Origin: Gemmata massiliana
GTDB lineage: Bacteria; Planctomycetota; Planctomycetia; Gemmatales; Gemmataceae
Length of the DNA stretch: 64,000 nt
Assembly (NCBI RefSeq): GCF_901538265.1
Contig: NZ_LR593886.1
Coordinates: forward strand, 9,569,738-9,633,737
Direction of reading: 5' to 3'
Each line of letters starts with the position of its first letter. The stretch's first letter is position 1. The notes beneath the pieces are model-generated. The model searched no databases, had not been told where the DNA came from, and saw only the letters and a program-made list of their open reading frames with translations. Shown here one piece after another: positions 45,102 to 54,290 of this stretch. The position numbers and the translations under genes are program-made.

Positions 45102-47825
45102 ATGTCGGTGTACCGCCTACTTGCTCTGCGATACCTGCTCCAACGGTGGGACCGCGCCGCGCTGATCGTCGCGAGCATCGCGCTGGGCGTCGCGACGCTC
45201 GTGTCCGCGCGCATCCTGAACCAGTGCATTGAGGCCGCGGCGCAGGACACCACCACGCCCGCCGGGAACGCGGAACTGTACGTGACCAACGGCGAAGCCG
45301 GTGTGCTGCGCGCGGTGGTCGATGACCTGCGTGCGGCGCACGTGCCCGGAGTCAAATCAGTACAGCCGCTCATCTTCGACCGCGTCACGGTGCCCGATCT
45401 GGGCGACCGGATCGCGGTTCTGGTCGGTGCAGAGGTCTCTTCACAACTACTCACCGAAGACAACGCCCTGAAGGTCAAAGTTCAACAACTTGAAATCGAG
45501 CGCATCATCGGGTGGCAGTTGCTCCCGGTGCTCGCCGCGATCAAAGACGGCGATTTCACAAAAGCCAGCGAACTGTGGGACCGCATCCCGGCGCGGCTGG
45601 TGGTGGTATCGAAGTCGGTGTACGACGACTGGCTCGCGCGCACCGGCGGGAACCGGCCGTTCGTAATTCGGTACGCGACCCGAGACGTCGAGTGCCTGCC
45701 CGTTGGCGTGGTCGAGTTCGAGAAAGATTCGCCGCTCGCGCCACTGGGGAAGAACTTCATCGGCATGAGCGTCGGTCAGGCGAACCAGGTGATCCGGCCG
45801 ACGCTACCGCTCGCAGTCGTCAGTGGCGGGTTGGGCGAGATCGCGGCTGGGACACTTAACCCACCGCGCGTGAACCGCATCGACCTGTTCCTCGCTCCGG
45901 GAGCCGACAAGGACGAGGTCGCGTCCGCTGCGGAGAAAGTGGTCGGACGCCGGGCTGAAGTGCGCACGCCCGATATGCAGCGCCGAAGCACGCAAGAGGT
46001 CGTGTCCGGGCTGCAAATCGGCGTACTGATGTGCTCCGTCGGCGCGATGATTATCGGGCTGTTCCTCGTGTACAACGCAATGGCCGTGACGGTAGCCGAG
46101 CGCCGAGCCGATATCGGCATTCTGCGCTCGATCGGTGGCACCCGCGCACAGATCGTCGCGCTGTTTTCACTCGCCGCCGCGTTCCTGGGGCTTGTCGGTG
46201 CGGTGCTCGGCGTGCCGCTTGGTATTCTCCTGGCCGAAGTCACACTCAGTCAGTTCCGGGCCGAACTGGAATCGATCTTCCTGAACCCGGAAGTGAACCC
46301 CACGCGACTCTCGTGGACGAACTCGGCCCTCGCGGTTCTGGTTGGCGTGACGACCGCAATTTTCGCCGCACTCGTGCCCGCGATCCAGGCCGCAAACGAC
46401 GACCCGGCCCACGTCGTGCGCCGGTCTGCGGGCGGCGCAAAGGGCTTGTGGAAGCTTGCTCACCGCGTCGCGTGCGCGGGCATGGTCGTCACCGGTGTTA
46501 CACTGGTTCTGCTGCGCTTTCAGCTCCCGCCGCGCGTCGGCTCCGTAGGGGGCCTGACGCTTGTTCTCGTGGGGTTGCTGCTCGCATCGCCGATCCTGGT
46601 CGCGGTGCTGGTCACCGTGCTCCGCCCCCTGGTGCGGGCGACGTTCCCGTTCACGCTCCGGCTCGCGTTCGATAACCTCTCGCGCGCCCCGGGACGCACC
46701 GGCGTGGTGATCGGCGCGCTGGGAGCCGGTGTCGCGTTGATGTTTCAGACGGCGGGGGTGGGGCGCAGTAACGAAGAACCCGTACTGTCGTGGATCACCC
46801 AAGTGGTGCAGGCCGACCACTTCGTGTTCAGCGGAAATATGACTTCTGCGAACAGCTCGAACAGCCCGATGGTGTCCGCAGTGGCACGCGAACTCAAAGC
46901 ACTACCGAGCGTCGAAAATGTGATGAGCATCCGGTACTCTCGACCCGAGTACAACGGCACCATCGTGTACCTCGTCGCGCTCGACGTGAACACCTACAAG
47001 GAAGCTACCAGCGCCCGCGTACCCGAAATCGCGGCTAATCTGACGCGGTTCCCCGAACTCGACGACAAGCACCCGGACCACGTGGGCGTGAACAAGGTAA
47101 TGGTGAGCGACAACTTCACCGCGCGACACCGGGTGAAGGTCGGCGACACAATCAGCATTCCTGGCCCTCGCGGGCCGGTGGACCTGCTGATTGTCGGCGC
47201 GGTGCGGGACTATTCGTGGAGCCGCGGAACGATCTTCATGGACCGTGCCCGCTACGCGAAACTCTTCGGCGACGACCTCATCGACATCTGCCACATATTC
47301 GTTAAATCCAACCGAACTTCAGCGTCAGAAGAAGATCTGGAAAAATATACTGCCAATAAAGGATTGTTCCTCACTAACCGCGATTCGCTCCGCAAGTTCA
47401 TTTCCGGACTCCTCAGCCGCGTGTACGTACTCGCGTACATGCAGCAGATCCTGGTGGGCGTAGTAGCGGCGCTCGGCGTGGTCACGGCGCTGCTCATCTC
47501 GGTGCTCCAGCGCAAGCGCGAACTCGGGCTATTGCTCGCGGTCGGGGCCACACCCGGACAAGTGATGCGCTCGGTGCTAGCCGAAGCGTTCCTGATGGGA
47601 GTGATCGGTACCGCGCTCGGCATCCTCATCGGGCTGCCGATGGAGTGGTACGTTCTGAAGGTGATGTTCGTGGACGAGTCCGGCTTCAACCTCGACATGC
47701 TCATCCCGTGGAAGGCGACGATCGGCATCGCGGTCGTTTCAGTTACACTCGCGACGCTCGCGGGCCTCGTCCCCGCCTGGCGCGCCATCCAGACGCGCAT
47801 CCCCGACGCGCTCCAGTACGAGTAA
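45102..47825 (+). CDS. FtsX-family ABC transporter permease (MacB/LolE-like, long form)
   Basis: 907 residues, ATG 45102 with GGAGGG upstream. TM1 at about 18-40, then a large MacB-like periplasmic domain, then an FtsX module of three TM helices at about 305-430 (ERRADIGILRSIGGTRAQI coupling helix). A second half has another TM region (about 450-550), a second periplasmic domain and a C-terminal FtsX module (about 780-905; QRKRELGLLLAVGATPGQV). The duplicated layout is that of long MacB-class permeases that serve as the full membrane part with one LolD-like ATPase. Substrate unknown; lipoprotein or peptide export is possible. Confidence 0.92.
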   Translation: MSVYRLLALRYLLQRWDRAALIVASIALGVATLVSARILNQCIEAAAQDTTTPAGNAELYVTNGEAGVLRAVVDDLRAAHVPGVKSVQPLIFDRVTVPDLGDRIAVLVGAEVSSQLLTEDNALKVKVQQLEIERIIGWQLLPVLAAIKDGDFTKASELWDRIPARLVVVSKSVYDDWLARTGGNRPFVIRYATRDVECLPVGVVEFEKDSPLAPLGKNFIGMSVGQANQVIRPTLPLAVVSGGLGEIAAGTLNPPRVNRIDLFLAPGADKDEVASAAEKVVGRRAEVRTPDMQRRSTQEVVSGLQIGVLMCSVGAMIIGLFLVYNAMAVTVAERRADIGILRSIGGTRAQIVALFSLAAAFLGLVGAVLGVPLGILLAEVTLSQFRAELESIFLNPEVNPTRLSWTNSALAVLVGVTTAIFAALVPAIQAANDDPAHVVRRSAGGAKGLWKLAHRVACAGMVVTGVTLVLLRFQLPPRVGSVGGLTLVLVGLLLASPILVAVLVTVLRPLVRATFPFTLRLAFDNLSRAPGRTGVVIGALGAGVALMFQTAGVGRSNEEPVLSWITQVVQADHFVFSGNMTSANSSNSPMVSAVARELKALPSVENVMSIRYSRPEYNGTIVYLVALDVNTYKEATSARVPEIAANLTRFPELDDKHPDHVGVNKVMVSDNFTARHRVKVGDTISIPGPRGPVDLLIVGAVRDYSWSRGTIFMDRARYAKLFGDDLIDICHIFVKSNRTSASEEDLEKYTANKGLFLTNRDSLRKFISGLLSRVYVLAYMQQILVGVVAALGVVTALLISVLQRKRELGLLLAVGATPGQVMRSVLAEAFLMGVIGTALGILIGLPMEWYVLKVMFVDESGFNLDMLIPWKATIGIAVVSVTLATLAGLVPAWRAIQTRIPDALQYE

Positions 47826-47901
47826 ATTACGATCCCCGCGCCCGGTGCGCCGGCGCGGATCGCGACTACAATCTCCCGCACATTCACTCACGGGAGATAT
47901 C

Positions 47902-48957
47902 ATGCCCGAACCACTCGGTTTCGCGATCATCGGCTGCGGGATGATCGCGCGGTTCCACGCGAAGGCCATTCAAGAGATCCCCTCCGCCCGCGTTACGGCG
48001 CTGGTCAGCCGCACTAAAGAAAGCGCGGAGAAGTTGCTCGCGGATACGGGCCTGCCACCATGTCCGATATTTGCTTCGGTTGAGGAGGCCGTGAAAGCGC
48101 GCGGGGTCGACGCGGTCGTCATCACCACGCCCAGCGGCGCGCACCAGGAACCGGCCCTCGTTGCGGCCCGAGCCGGCAAACACGTGGTTGTTGAAAAGCC
48201 GCTCGAAATTACGGGACCGCGGTGTCAGGCCATTATTGATGCGTGCGACGCGGCGCAGGTGAAGCTCTGCACGATCTTTCCGTCGCGCTTCGGCGACGCG
48301 AACACCACACTCAAGGCCGCTGTGGACGCGGGCCGCTTCGGGCGCCTGACGCTCGGTGAAACCACCTGCAAGTGGTGGCGCACGCAGCAGTATTACGACG
48401 AAGGCGGCTGGAAGGGCACGCAGGCACTCGATGGCGGCGGCGCGATGATGAATCAGGCCATTCACAACGTCGATTTACTCCTGTGGATGATGGGCGACGC
48501 CGCGCACGTGAGCGGATTCACGGCCACGCTCGCTCACGAGCGCATTGAGGTCGAAGACACGGCGGTCGCGGTCATCCGCTTCGCGAGCGGGGCACTCGGC
48601 GTGATTCAAGCGACGACGAGCGTTCACCCCGGCTACCCAAAAACGATCGCGGTTCACGGCGACCGCGGGTCCGCGGTCATCGAGCAGGACGATGTGCTGC
48701 GCTGGGATTTCACGCTCTCCACAACCGATGACGCGAAAGTGAAGGAACGATTCGCGCAGAAGGTCGGCGCGAGCGGCGGGTCGGCGGACCCGAAGGCCAT
48801 CAGCCACGAGGGACACCGCCGGCAACTCGCCGATTTCGTCGACGCGGTGCAACAGAATCGTGTGCCAAAGGTGGACGGGCGCGAGGGTAAAAAGGCGGTC
48901 GATTTGATCTGCGCGATTTACGAGAGCGCCCGAACGGGAAAAACCGTAGTTCTGTGA
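47902..48957 (+). CDS. Gfo/Idh/MocA-family oxidoreductase
   Basis: 351 residues from ATG 47902 (GGGAG 7 bases upstream). N-terminal Rossmann fold IIGCGMIARFHAKAI, then ITTPSGAHQEPALVAARAGKHVVVEKPLE with the catalytic-type EKP Lys, and the C-terminal GFO_IDH_MocA domain (GGGAMMNQAIHNVDLLLWMMG with the conserved H-x-x-D). Members oxidise or reduce sugars and inositols with NAD(P). No signal peptide, so cytoplasmic, unlike many exported planctomycete relatives. The substrate cannot be read from sequence. Confidence 0.92.
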   Translation: MPEPLGFAIIGCGMIARFHAKAIQEIPSARVTALVSRTKESAEKLLADTGLPPCPIFASVEEAVKARGVDAVVITTPSGAHQEPALVAARAGKHVVVEKPLEITGPRCQAIIDACDAAQVKLCTIFPSRFGDANTTLKAAVDAGRFGRLTLGETTCKWWRTQQYYDEGGWKGTQALDGGGAMMNQAIHNVDLLLWMMGDAAHVSGFTATLAHERIEVEDTAVAVIRFASGALGVIQATTSVHPGYPKTIAVHGDRGSAVIEQDDVLRWDFTLSTTDDAKVKERFAQKVGASGGSADPKAISHEGHRRQLADFVDAVQQNRVPKVDGREGKKAVDLICAIYESARTGKTVVL

Positions 48958-49026
48958 GAAATCAGGCGGGGTTGTGGGGCGGAACGCAGGTGGGGTAGAA
49001 TTCCGCTCGATTTCCGGAGGACCGCC

Positions 49027-49878
49027 GTGGCGCACGCGCCGATCGAACCACCGCCGTACTTTGATGCCCTCTTGGAGCGGCTCGCGCAAGGTGATCCGGA
49101 GGCGACGGCCGCGCTCGGTCGGCACGTTCACTGGGGCTACTGGAGCGATCCCGACGCTGTTCCCCTCACCGGTGCGGACTACGCAGTCGCGGCCGAAGAG
49201 TTGTGCCGGCGGGTGTGCGACGCCGCTCCGGTTCGTGACGGGATGCGCGTTCTCGACGTCGGGTGCGGTTTCGGCGGAACCATTGCCAGCCTCAATGAGC
49301 GATTCAAACACCTCGACATGACTGGTGTGAACATCGACCCGCGCCAGCTCGCCCGCGCCGCCGAAACAGTGACGGCGATTAACGGAAACCGCACGACGTG
49401 GATAGAAGCCGATGCGTGCGCCCTACCGTTCGCGAACGACCAGTTCGATGTGGTACTCGCGGTCGAGTGCGTGTTCCATTTCCCGAGCCGCGCGACGTTT
49501 CTCGCCGAAGCGAGCCGCGTGCTCAAACCCGGTGGTCGACTCGCACTTTCTGACTTCGTGCCCAGCGCCGAGGGATTGGACGCGCTCCGCAAGCACGACA
49601 TTGGCGGCTCCGAAACGCGCGCTAGTTACGGCACCGTAGACGTACTTTGTGCGGAACCCGAGTACCGGGCTTTGGCGCAATCGGCGGGGTTCACCGCGCC
49701 GACGTTCGAGGACATCACCCCGCACACGCTCCCGACGTACAAGTTCATCAGGAGCACGGCCGCTCGCTGGCAAGCGATCGGTGCGGACGCCTACGTTCGC
49801 ACGACCCGGCGCCTGGAAGTGAGTAGCCGGGTGGGTTGGTTGCGGTACGTGATTTTGAGTGCCGGACTGGGCTTGTGA
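49027..49878 (+). CDS. SAM-dependent methyltransferase, class I
   Basis: 283 residues starting at GTG 49027 with GGAGG 6 bases upstream. Motif I VLDVGCGFGGTI, acidic loop NIDPRQLARAA, motif II ADACALPFANDQFDVVLAVE and motif III RVLKPGGRLALSD identify a Methyltransf_11-type enzyme similar to UbiE/tocopherol or glycine-sarcosine methyltransferases. The acceptor is unknown. It is 24 bases before the acyltransferase gene on the same strand and probably cotranscribed, which hints at a lipid or isoprenoid substrate, but that is inference. Confidence 0.9.
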   Translation: MAHAPIEPPPYFDALLERLAQGDPEATAALGRHVHWGYWSDPDAVPLTGADYAVAAEELCRRVCDAAPVRDGMRVLDVGCGFGGTIASLNERFKHLDMTGVNIDPRQLARAAETVTAINGNRTTWIEADACALPFANDQFDVVLAVECVFHFPSRATFLAEASRVLKPGGRLALSDFVPSAEGLDALRKHDIGGSETRASYGTVDVLCAEPEYRALAQSAGFTAPTFEDITPHTLPTYKFIRSTAARWQAIGADAYVRTTRRLEVSSRVGWLRYVILSAGLGL

Positions 49879-49902
49879 CCGGATATTGCAGGAGAGCCAC
49901 GG

Positions 49903-50886
49903 ATGGCCAAGAAAGCTCGGAACCGCGCGGTCGATTTCACGGTCTACCTGGTAGTGCGGTCGCTCGTCGCGGCAGTGCAAATGGTGTCGCCGCGAATCGC
50001 CTACGCGGTAGCCGATTTTCTCGCGTGGCTCGTGTACACACTGGTGAAGAGTCGGCGCCGCATCGCACTCGAAAACGTCCGCGCCGCGTTCCCCGAACTC
50101 AGTGCGAACCCCGGCGCGGCCGACCAACTCGTGCGCGGTATGTATCACCACTTCCTCCGGGCCATCATCGAATTGATGTTGCTGCCGCGCAAGTTGCACC
50201 ACACCACGCTGCGGAAGTTGCTCGTACTACCGCACGGCGCGGAAATGCTCCCACCGCTCGTATCGGATCGAGCCGCGCTGCTGGTTACGGCGCACTTCGG
50301 GAACTGGGAGATGGCCGGATTCGCAATGGGGCTGTTCGGGTTCCACACGCACGCCATCGCACGGGTGCTGGACAACCCGTACCTGGAGCGATTCGCTCTC
50401 CACTTCCGCCAGCGCACCGGACAGACCATCATCGCCAAGAACGACGACTTCGCCCGCCTCACCGACACGTTGAGCCGTTACGGAAAAGTGGCGACACTCG
50501 CGGACCAGGACGCAGGGCCGCGCGGGGTATTCGTGGACTTTTTCGGGCGCCCCGCGAGCACGCACAAGGCCATCGCGCTCATGGCAATGGAGTTCGACGC
50601 GGTTATGGTGGTGATGGGTGTGCCGCGCGTGAGCCGAGCCGACTATCCACAGTGCGCGGACTTCGATCCGAGCAGCCCGCTGGCACCGATGTACTACGCG
50701 GTGAAGTGCGCGGACGTGATCGATCCGCGCGATTACGCTGACAACCCCAACGCGGTGAAGGCGATCACGGCCCGCTACACCACCGCGCTGGAGAAACTGA
50801 TCCGCGAATACCCGGAACAGTATTTCTGGCTGCACCGGCGCTGGAAACACCAACCCAAAGCGAAGGCCGTGAAGCCGGCCGCGTAA
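49903..50886 (+). CDS. Lipid A biosynthesis acyltransferase-like protein (LpxL/HtrB family)
   Basis: 327 residues, ATG 49903, GGAG 8 bases upstream. An N-terminal membrane-associated region (about 10-45) precedes the acyltransferase domain with the catalytic HX4E motif HFGNWE, then RVLDNPYLERF, DQDAGPRGVFVDFFGRPAST and the terminal YFWLHRRWK box. All are standard LpxL/LpxM features for transferring an acyl chain onto Kdo-lipid IVA at the inner membrane. The presence of LPS-type acylation in planctomycetes agrees with their outer membrane. Whether it acts on lipid A or another lipid is open. Confidence 0.9.
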   Translation: MAKKARNRAVDFTVYLVVRSLVAAVQMVSPRIAYAVADFLAWLVYTLVKSRRRIALENVRAAFPELSANPGAADQLVRGMYHHFLRAIIELMLLPRKLHHTTLRKLLVLPHGAEMLPPLVSDRAALLVTAHFGNWEMAGFAMGLFGFHTHAIARVLDNPYLERFALHFRQRTGQTIIAKNDDFARLTDTLSRYGKVATLADQDAGPRGVFVDFFGRPASTHKAIALMAMEFDAVMVVMGVPRVSRADYPQCADFDPSSPLAPMYYAVKCADVIDPRDYADNPNAVKAITARYTTALEKLIREYPEQYFWLHRRWKHQPKAKAVKPAA

Positions 50887-50897
50887 TCGCGGTACGC

Positions 50898-51971
50898 TTA
50901 GCGCGACGCTTTTTCGATCCAGCCACCGCCGAGAACGCGAGTGCCATCGTAGAACGCGACCGCCTGCCCCGGTGTCACGGCCGGTTGCGAGGCATCGAAG
51001 GTTACTTCCGCACCCCCGGTCGGCAGCGCGATCAGGGTCGCGGGCACTCCCGCGTGACGGTAACGAATCTTCGCGGTGCAGGTGATCGGCTCCATCGGCG
51101 CATCAATCAGCCAGTTCACTTCACTCGCGATCAAACCCGAAGCCAGGAGGTCGTTTTCGTCGCCGACAACGACCGTGTTCGTCTCGGGCAAGAGTTCGAG
51201 AACGAACCGCTTCTTCCCACCACCAATATTTAATCCCTTCCGCTGACCGATCGTGAAGCGATCCAGCCCGTCGTGCGGACCGAGCACGGTGCCGTTTCGC
51301 TCGGTGATGAGGCCGACCGTCGCAACCTCCGGCCGGCGCGAGCGCACCACGTCGGTGTGATCGCCGCTCGGAACGAAGCAGATTTCCACGCTGTCCGGTT
51401 TCTCCGCGACGCTCAGTAGCCCCGCTTCGCGTGCGAACGCCCGGATCTGCGGCTTCGTGTACCCACCGACCGGGAACAACAGGTGCGGCAACACGTCGCG
51501 CTTGATGCCGTGCAGCACGTAGCTCTGGTCCTTGTCGCCATCAATGCCCTTGTGGAGTTCGCCATCAATCACTTGCGCGTAGTGACCGGTGGCAATGTAG
51601 TCGGCCCCGAGCTTCTGGCCGAAGGCCCAGAGCTGACCGAACTTCAGCCAGTTGTTGCACACCACGCACGGATTCGGCGTGCGCCCGCGGGCGTACTCGT
51701 CCGCGAAATAATCGATGATACGGTTGAATTCGGCCTCGAAATCGAGCGCGTAGAACGGAATATCGAGCTTGTCGGCCACGCGGCGCGCGTCCCCGGCGTC
51801 GATCGCGGAACAGCAGCCCTTTTTGTGGTCGGCCCGCGTGTTGCCCTGGTCGTGCCCGTGCGTCCCGGTGCGCATGAAAAGGCCGATCACGTCGAAGCCC
51901 TGCCGCTTCAGCAGCACGGCCGACGCCGAACTGTCCACTCCCCCACTCATCGCCAACACGACCCGCGCCAT
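50898..51971 (-). CDS. mnmA: tRNA-specific 2-thiouridylase MnmA
   Basis: 357 residues, ATG 51971 with GAGG just upstream. It makes 2-thiouridine at wobble U34 of Lys, Glu and Gln tRNAs with ATP and sulfur from the IscS/Tus relay. PP-loop SGGVDSS at 9-15; catalytic Cys105 in PNPCVVCN and the partner Cys in EICFVPSGDH; GHYAQ, KDQSYVLHG and FTIGQRKGL are intact. Full length, no oddities. Convergent with the acyltransferase gene, 11 bases apart. Confidence 0.96.
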   Translation of the reverse strand: MARVVLAMSGGVDSSASAVLLKRQGFDVIGLFMRTGTHGHDQGNTRADHKKGCCSAIDAGDARRVADKLDIPFYALDFEAEFNRIIDYFADEYARGRTPNPCVVCNNWLKFGQLWAFGQKLGADYIATGHYAQVIDGELHKGIDGDKDQSYVLHGIKRDVLPHLLFPVGGYTKPQIRAFAREAGLLSVAEKPDSVEICFVPSGDHTDVVRSRRPEVATVGLITERNGTVLGPHDGLDRFTIGQRKGLNIGGGKKRFVLELLPETNTVVVGDENDLLASGLIASEVNWLIDAPMEPITCTAKIRYRHAGVPATLIALPTGGAEVTFDASQPAVTPGQAVAFYDGTRVLGGGWIEKASR

Positions 51972-52059
51972 ACCTCACCCTCTGTTCGCGAACCCATCTT
52001 TCCAGTATAGAGGCGTGCGCGAGAGAAAATGTTCGGCGCACCCATTCCTGGAAGCCGCT

Positions 52060-53001
52060 ATGTCCGCCGAGTTGCCGGGCTGTCACCGTTATCTGAACCG
52101 CGTCGCCCCGCCGCCCCTGGTCCCGGTGCGGCTCGATCCGAGTCTGCCCGCGGTGTGGTGCAAACTGGAGTTCCTGAACCCGAGCGGGAGCACAAAAGAC
52201 CGGATCGCGCGGTTCATTCTGGAAAAAGCCTGGCGCCTGGGCCGCGTAAAGTGCGGCGACCGCGTCGTGGAGGCGTCCAGCGGGAGCACGAGTATCGCAC
52301 TGGCTCTGGCGTGCGCGCAGATGGGACTGAAGTTCCTCGCGGTGATGCCCGAGGGCGTGAGTAACGAGCGCGTGTTCATAATTCGGGCATACGGCGGCGA
52401 TGTGAAATTTACCCCCGCGGCGCTCGGGATTCGTGGCGCGATCGCGGAAGTCGAGCGCCAGGGCGCCGAACCGGGCGTGTTCCTACCGAAGCAATTCGCG
52501 AATCTGGATAACGCCGAAGCGCACCGACTCGGCACCGCGCGCGAGGTGCTCGACCAGATCCCGGGCGGAAAGGTGGACGCGGTCGCAAGTGGCGTTGGGA
52601 CCGGCGGTACGCTCGTCGGGCTGTTTGAGGGGCTGCGCGAAAACGGCTGTCGAATCGTGCCGGTTCTCGCGCGCCCGGTGAATCTCACGCGGGCGCCCGA
52701 AGTTGAATGCTGTAGCTTTTCGGCCCGCATTCCCGGCGTCGCTGACTCGATCTCCGAAATCTTCAGTATCGAGCGCCTGCCGGGATTACTGACGATCGAA
52801 GTGCGGGACGAGGACGCGCTCGCGACCACACGCGACCTGATCCGCCTCGGGTTCCCAGTCGGTCCCAGTTCGGGGCTGAACTACCAAGCGGCGCTCGCGG
52901 TCTTGCGTCACCTCAACGACCCGACCGCGCAAGTTGTCACCGTGTTTCCGGACCGAATGGAGCGATACTTCACCACCGAACTGTTCAAGCCGTTCGTATG
53001 A
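52060..53001 (+). CDS. PLP-dependent cysteine-synthase-family enzyme (Cds1-like motif)
   Basis: 313 residues from ATG 52060; the frame open to 51769 overlaps mnmA antisense and is not used. The PLP lysine is Lys46 in NPSGSTKDR; the phosphate loop is GVGTGGT; the C-terminal pyridine-N Ser is in VGPSSGLN. The substrate loop reads EASSGSTS (71-78) where CysK/CysM/CBS have TSGNTG, so the Asn contacting substrate is Ser. The same SSGST pattern occurs in Cds1-type cysteine desulfhydrases. It is therefore a fold-type II beta-eliminating or beta-replacing enzyme, perhaps not an O-acetylserine sulfhydrylase. Confidence 0.85.
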   Translation: MSAELPGCHRYLNRVAPPPLVPVRLDPSLPAVWCKLEFLNPSGSTKDRIARFILEKAWRLGRVKCGDRVVEASSGSTSIALALACAQMGLKFLAVMPEGVSNERVFIIRAYGGDVKFTPAALGIRGAIAEVERQGAEPGVFLPKQFANLDNAEAHRLGTAREVLDQIPGGKVDAVASGVGTGGTLVGLFEGLRENGCRIVPVLARPVNLTRAPEVECCSFSARIPGVADSISEIFSIERLPGLLTIEVRDEDALATTRDLIRLGFPVGPSSGLNYQAALAVLRHLNDPTAQVVTVFPDRMERYFTTELFKPFV

Positions 53002-53031
53002 TGGGTGTCGCCCGTTCCCACGAGATCGCGC

Positions 53032-54249
53032 ATGAGCATCCGGTTGTCGTGCCCGTCGTGCAACACCGCATTCACACTTTCCGCGATCCCGGATCACCGC
53101 CGGGCAACGTGCCCGCGCTGCGGGGACGTGTTCCCAGTTCGCGGAGAGCTGGTTGAACAGACGAAGGGCACTTCTGATGAAACAGCAAGCGAACTCCCAA
53201 TAGCGCCTCCGACGCTGACCACCGAGCGCCCCAAGGGGGCATCGGGGTTCACGATTGGTTTGGGAGTCTTGCTGGTTGCGGGTGTGCTCGGCGGTGGGAT
53301 CTGGCTTGCGTTCGGCACCAAGCACAAAGAGAAACCACCCGAGAACGCTCCCGCCCCTATCGTGGCTGCTAAACCACCCACTGAACTCGCCGCGCTCGGT
53401 TACTTACGCGCGGATTGCAACATCGTGTTCGCGGTGCAACCCGGTCCCCTTCTCGATTTCGCTGCGCGCACGAAACAGGAGCCGCGTGAGGTACTTGCCC
53501 GGGCCGGTTTGCCAGAAGGCGTGCGGAACACAATCGAGCAGCTCGGCGTCACGCTCCCTCAAATTGACCATGTCGCTGGTGGGCTGTACTTGGGTGAAGG
53601 TGAGGACGCGCTGCGGCTCGCGCTCGTTCTCGTGCTGAATCAACCACTCGCAGACGAAACCGAGTTCCTGAAAGCACTCAAAGCCAAGCCGATCGTGGGT
53701 AAGAAGTCGCGCCACGATGTGGTGGTGGGCCGGTTCCCGCTGCTGCTCACGCGCGTCTCGCCGACGGTGTGGGTGTTCGGCCTCGACGATAAGGACTTCG
53801 ATGCCGTGGGTAGAGGATACGGCCCCGGCGGGAAGCAATTTCGTGGTGGCGCCGAGGGGCAACCGGGTGTGCAGACGGTGATCGCGTCTGTTCCACCGGA
53901 CGCCGCCATTTGGGTCGCAGCAGACGACGAACGCGATTGGACACAAAAGCCCCTCATGAAGCTGGCGGGTCAGTCACCAGAAATGAAAAAGCTGCTCCCC
54001 GCAATGAAGGACGGGCACGGCGGATTAATTGCTATGAGCTTCGGCGAACGCCCGCACCTGCGACTCTGTGTGCGTACCGCCAGCGACGCGGTCGGCGACC
54101 GCGTGCGTGCGTACTTCGCTGCTCGCGCTGCCGAAACCGAATCAGCGACATCCAGTGGGAGCGGCACCGCAGCCCAATTCGATGCGCTGTTTGACGCGAG
54201 CAGCAGCGGGAAATTGCTTCAGCGATTCTTGAACGGTGTGGAGCGATAA
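53032..54249 (+). CDS. Zinc-ribbon membrane protein of unknown function
   Basis: 405 residues from ATG 53032; a GTG at 53005 is an alternative nine codons earlier. Residues 1-40 form a zinc ribbon (CPSCNTAF...CPRCGDVF) like MJ0042-type domains. A single TM helix follows at about 73-95 (TIGLGVLLVAGVLGGGIWLAF). The C-terminal 290 residues are predicted outside, alpha/beta, containing no recognised catalytic motif (LGYLRADCNIVFAVQPGPLLDFAA). This domain order, ribbon inside and globular part outside, is frequent in planctomycetes and of unknown function. Confidence 0.78.
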   Translation: MSIRLSCPSCNTAFTLSAIPDHRRATCPRCGDVFPVRGELVEQTKGTSDETASELPIAPPTLTTERPKGASGFTIGLGVLLVAGVLGGGIWLAFGTKHKEKPPENAPAPIVAAKPPTELAALGYLRADCNIVFAVQPGPLLDFAARTKQEPREVLARAGLPEGVRNTIEQLGVTLPQIDHVAGGLYLGEGEDALRLALVLVLNQPLADETEFLKALKAKPIVGKKSRHDVVVGRFPLLLTRVSPTVWVFGLDDKDFDAVGRGYGPGGKQFRGGAEGQPGVQTVIASVPPDAAIWVAADDERDWTQKPLMKLAGQSPEMKKLLPAMKDGHGGLIAMSFGERPHLRLCVRTASDAVGDRVRAYFAARAAETESATSSGSGTAAQFDALFDASSSGKLLQRFLNGVER

Positions 54250-54255
54250 GAACGG

Positions 54256-54284
54256 GAGCCGCAGCGCGCAGTCACCTGCGGCTC
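54256..54284. terminator. Terminator between convergent genes
   Basis: 9-bp stem (54256-54264 with 54276-54284), 11-base loop, in the 41-base gap between the zinc-ribbon gene and the RsmC-like gene. Confidence 0.5.
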
Positions 54285-54290
54285 TCACAT

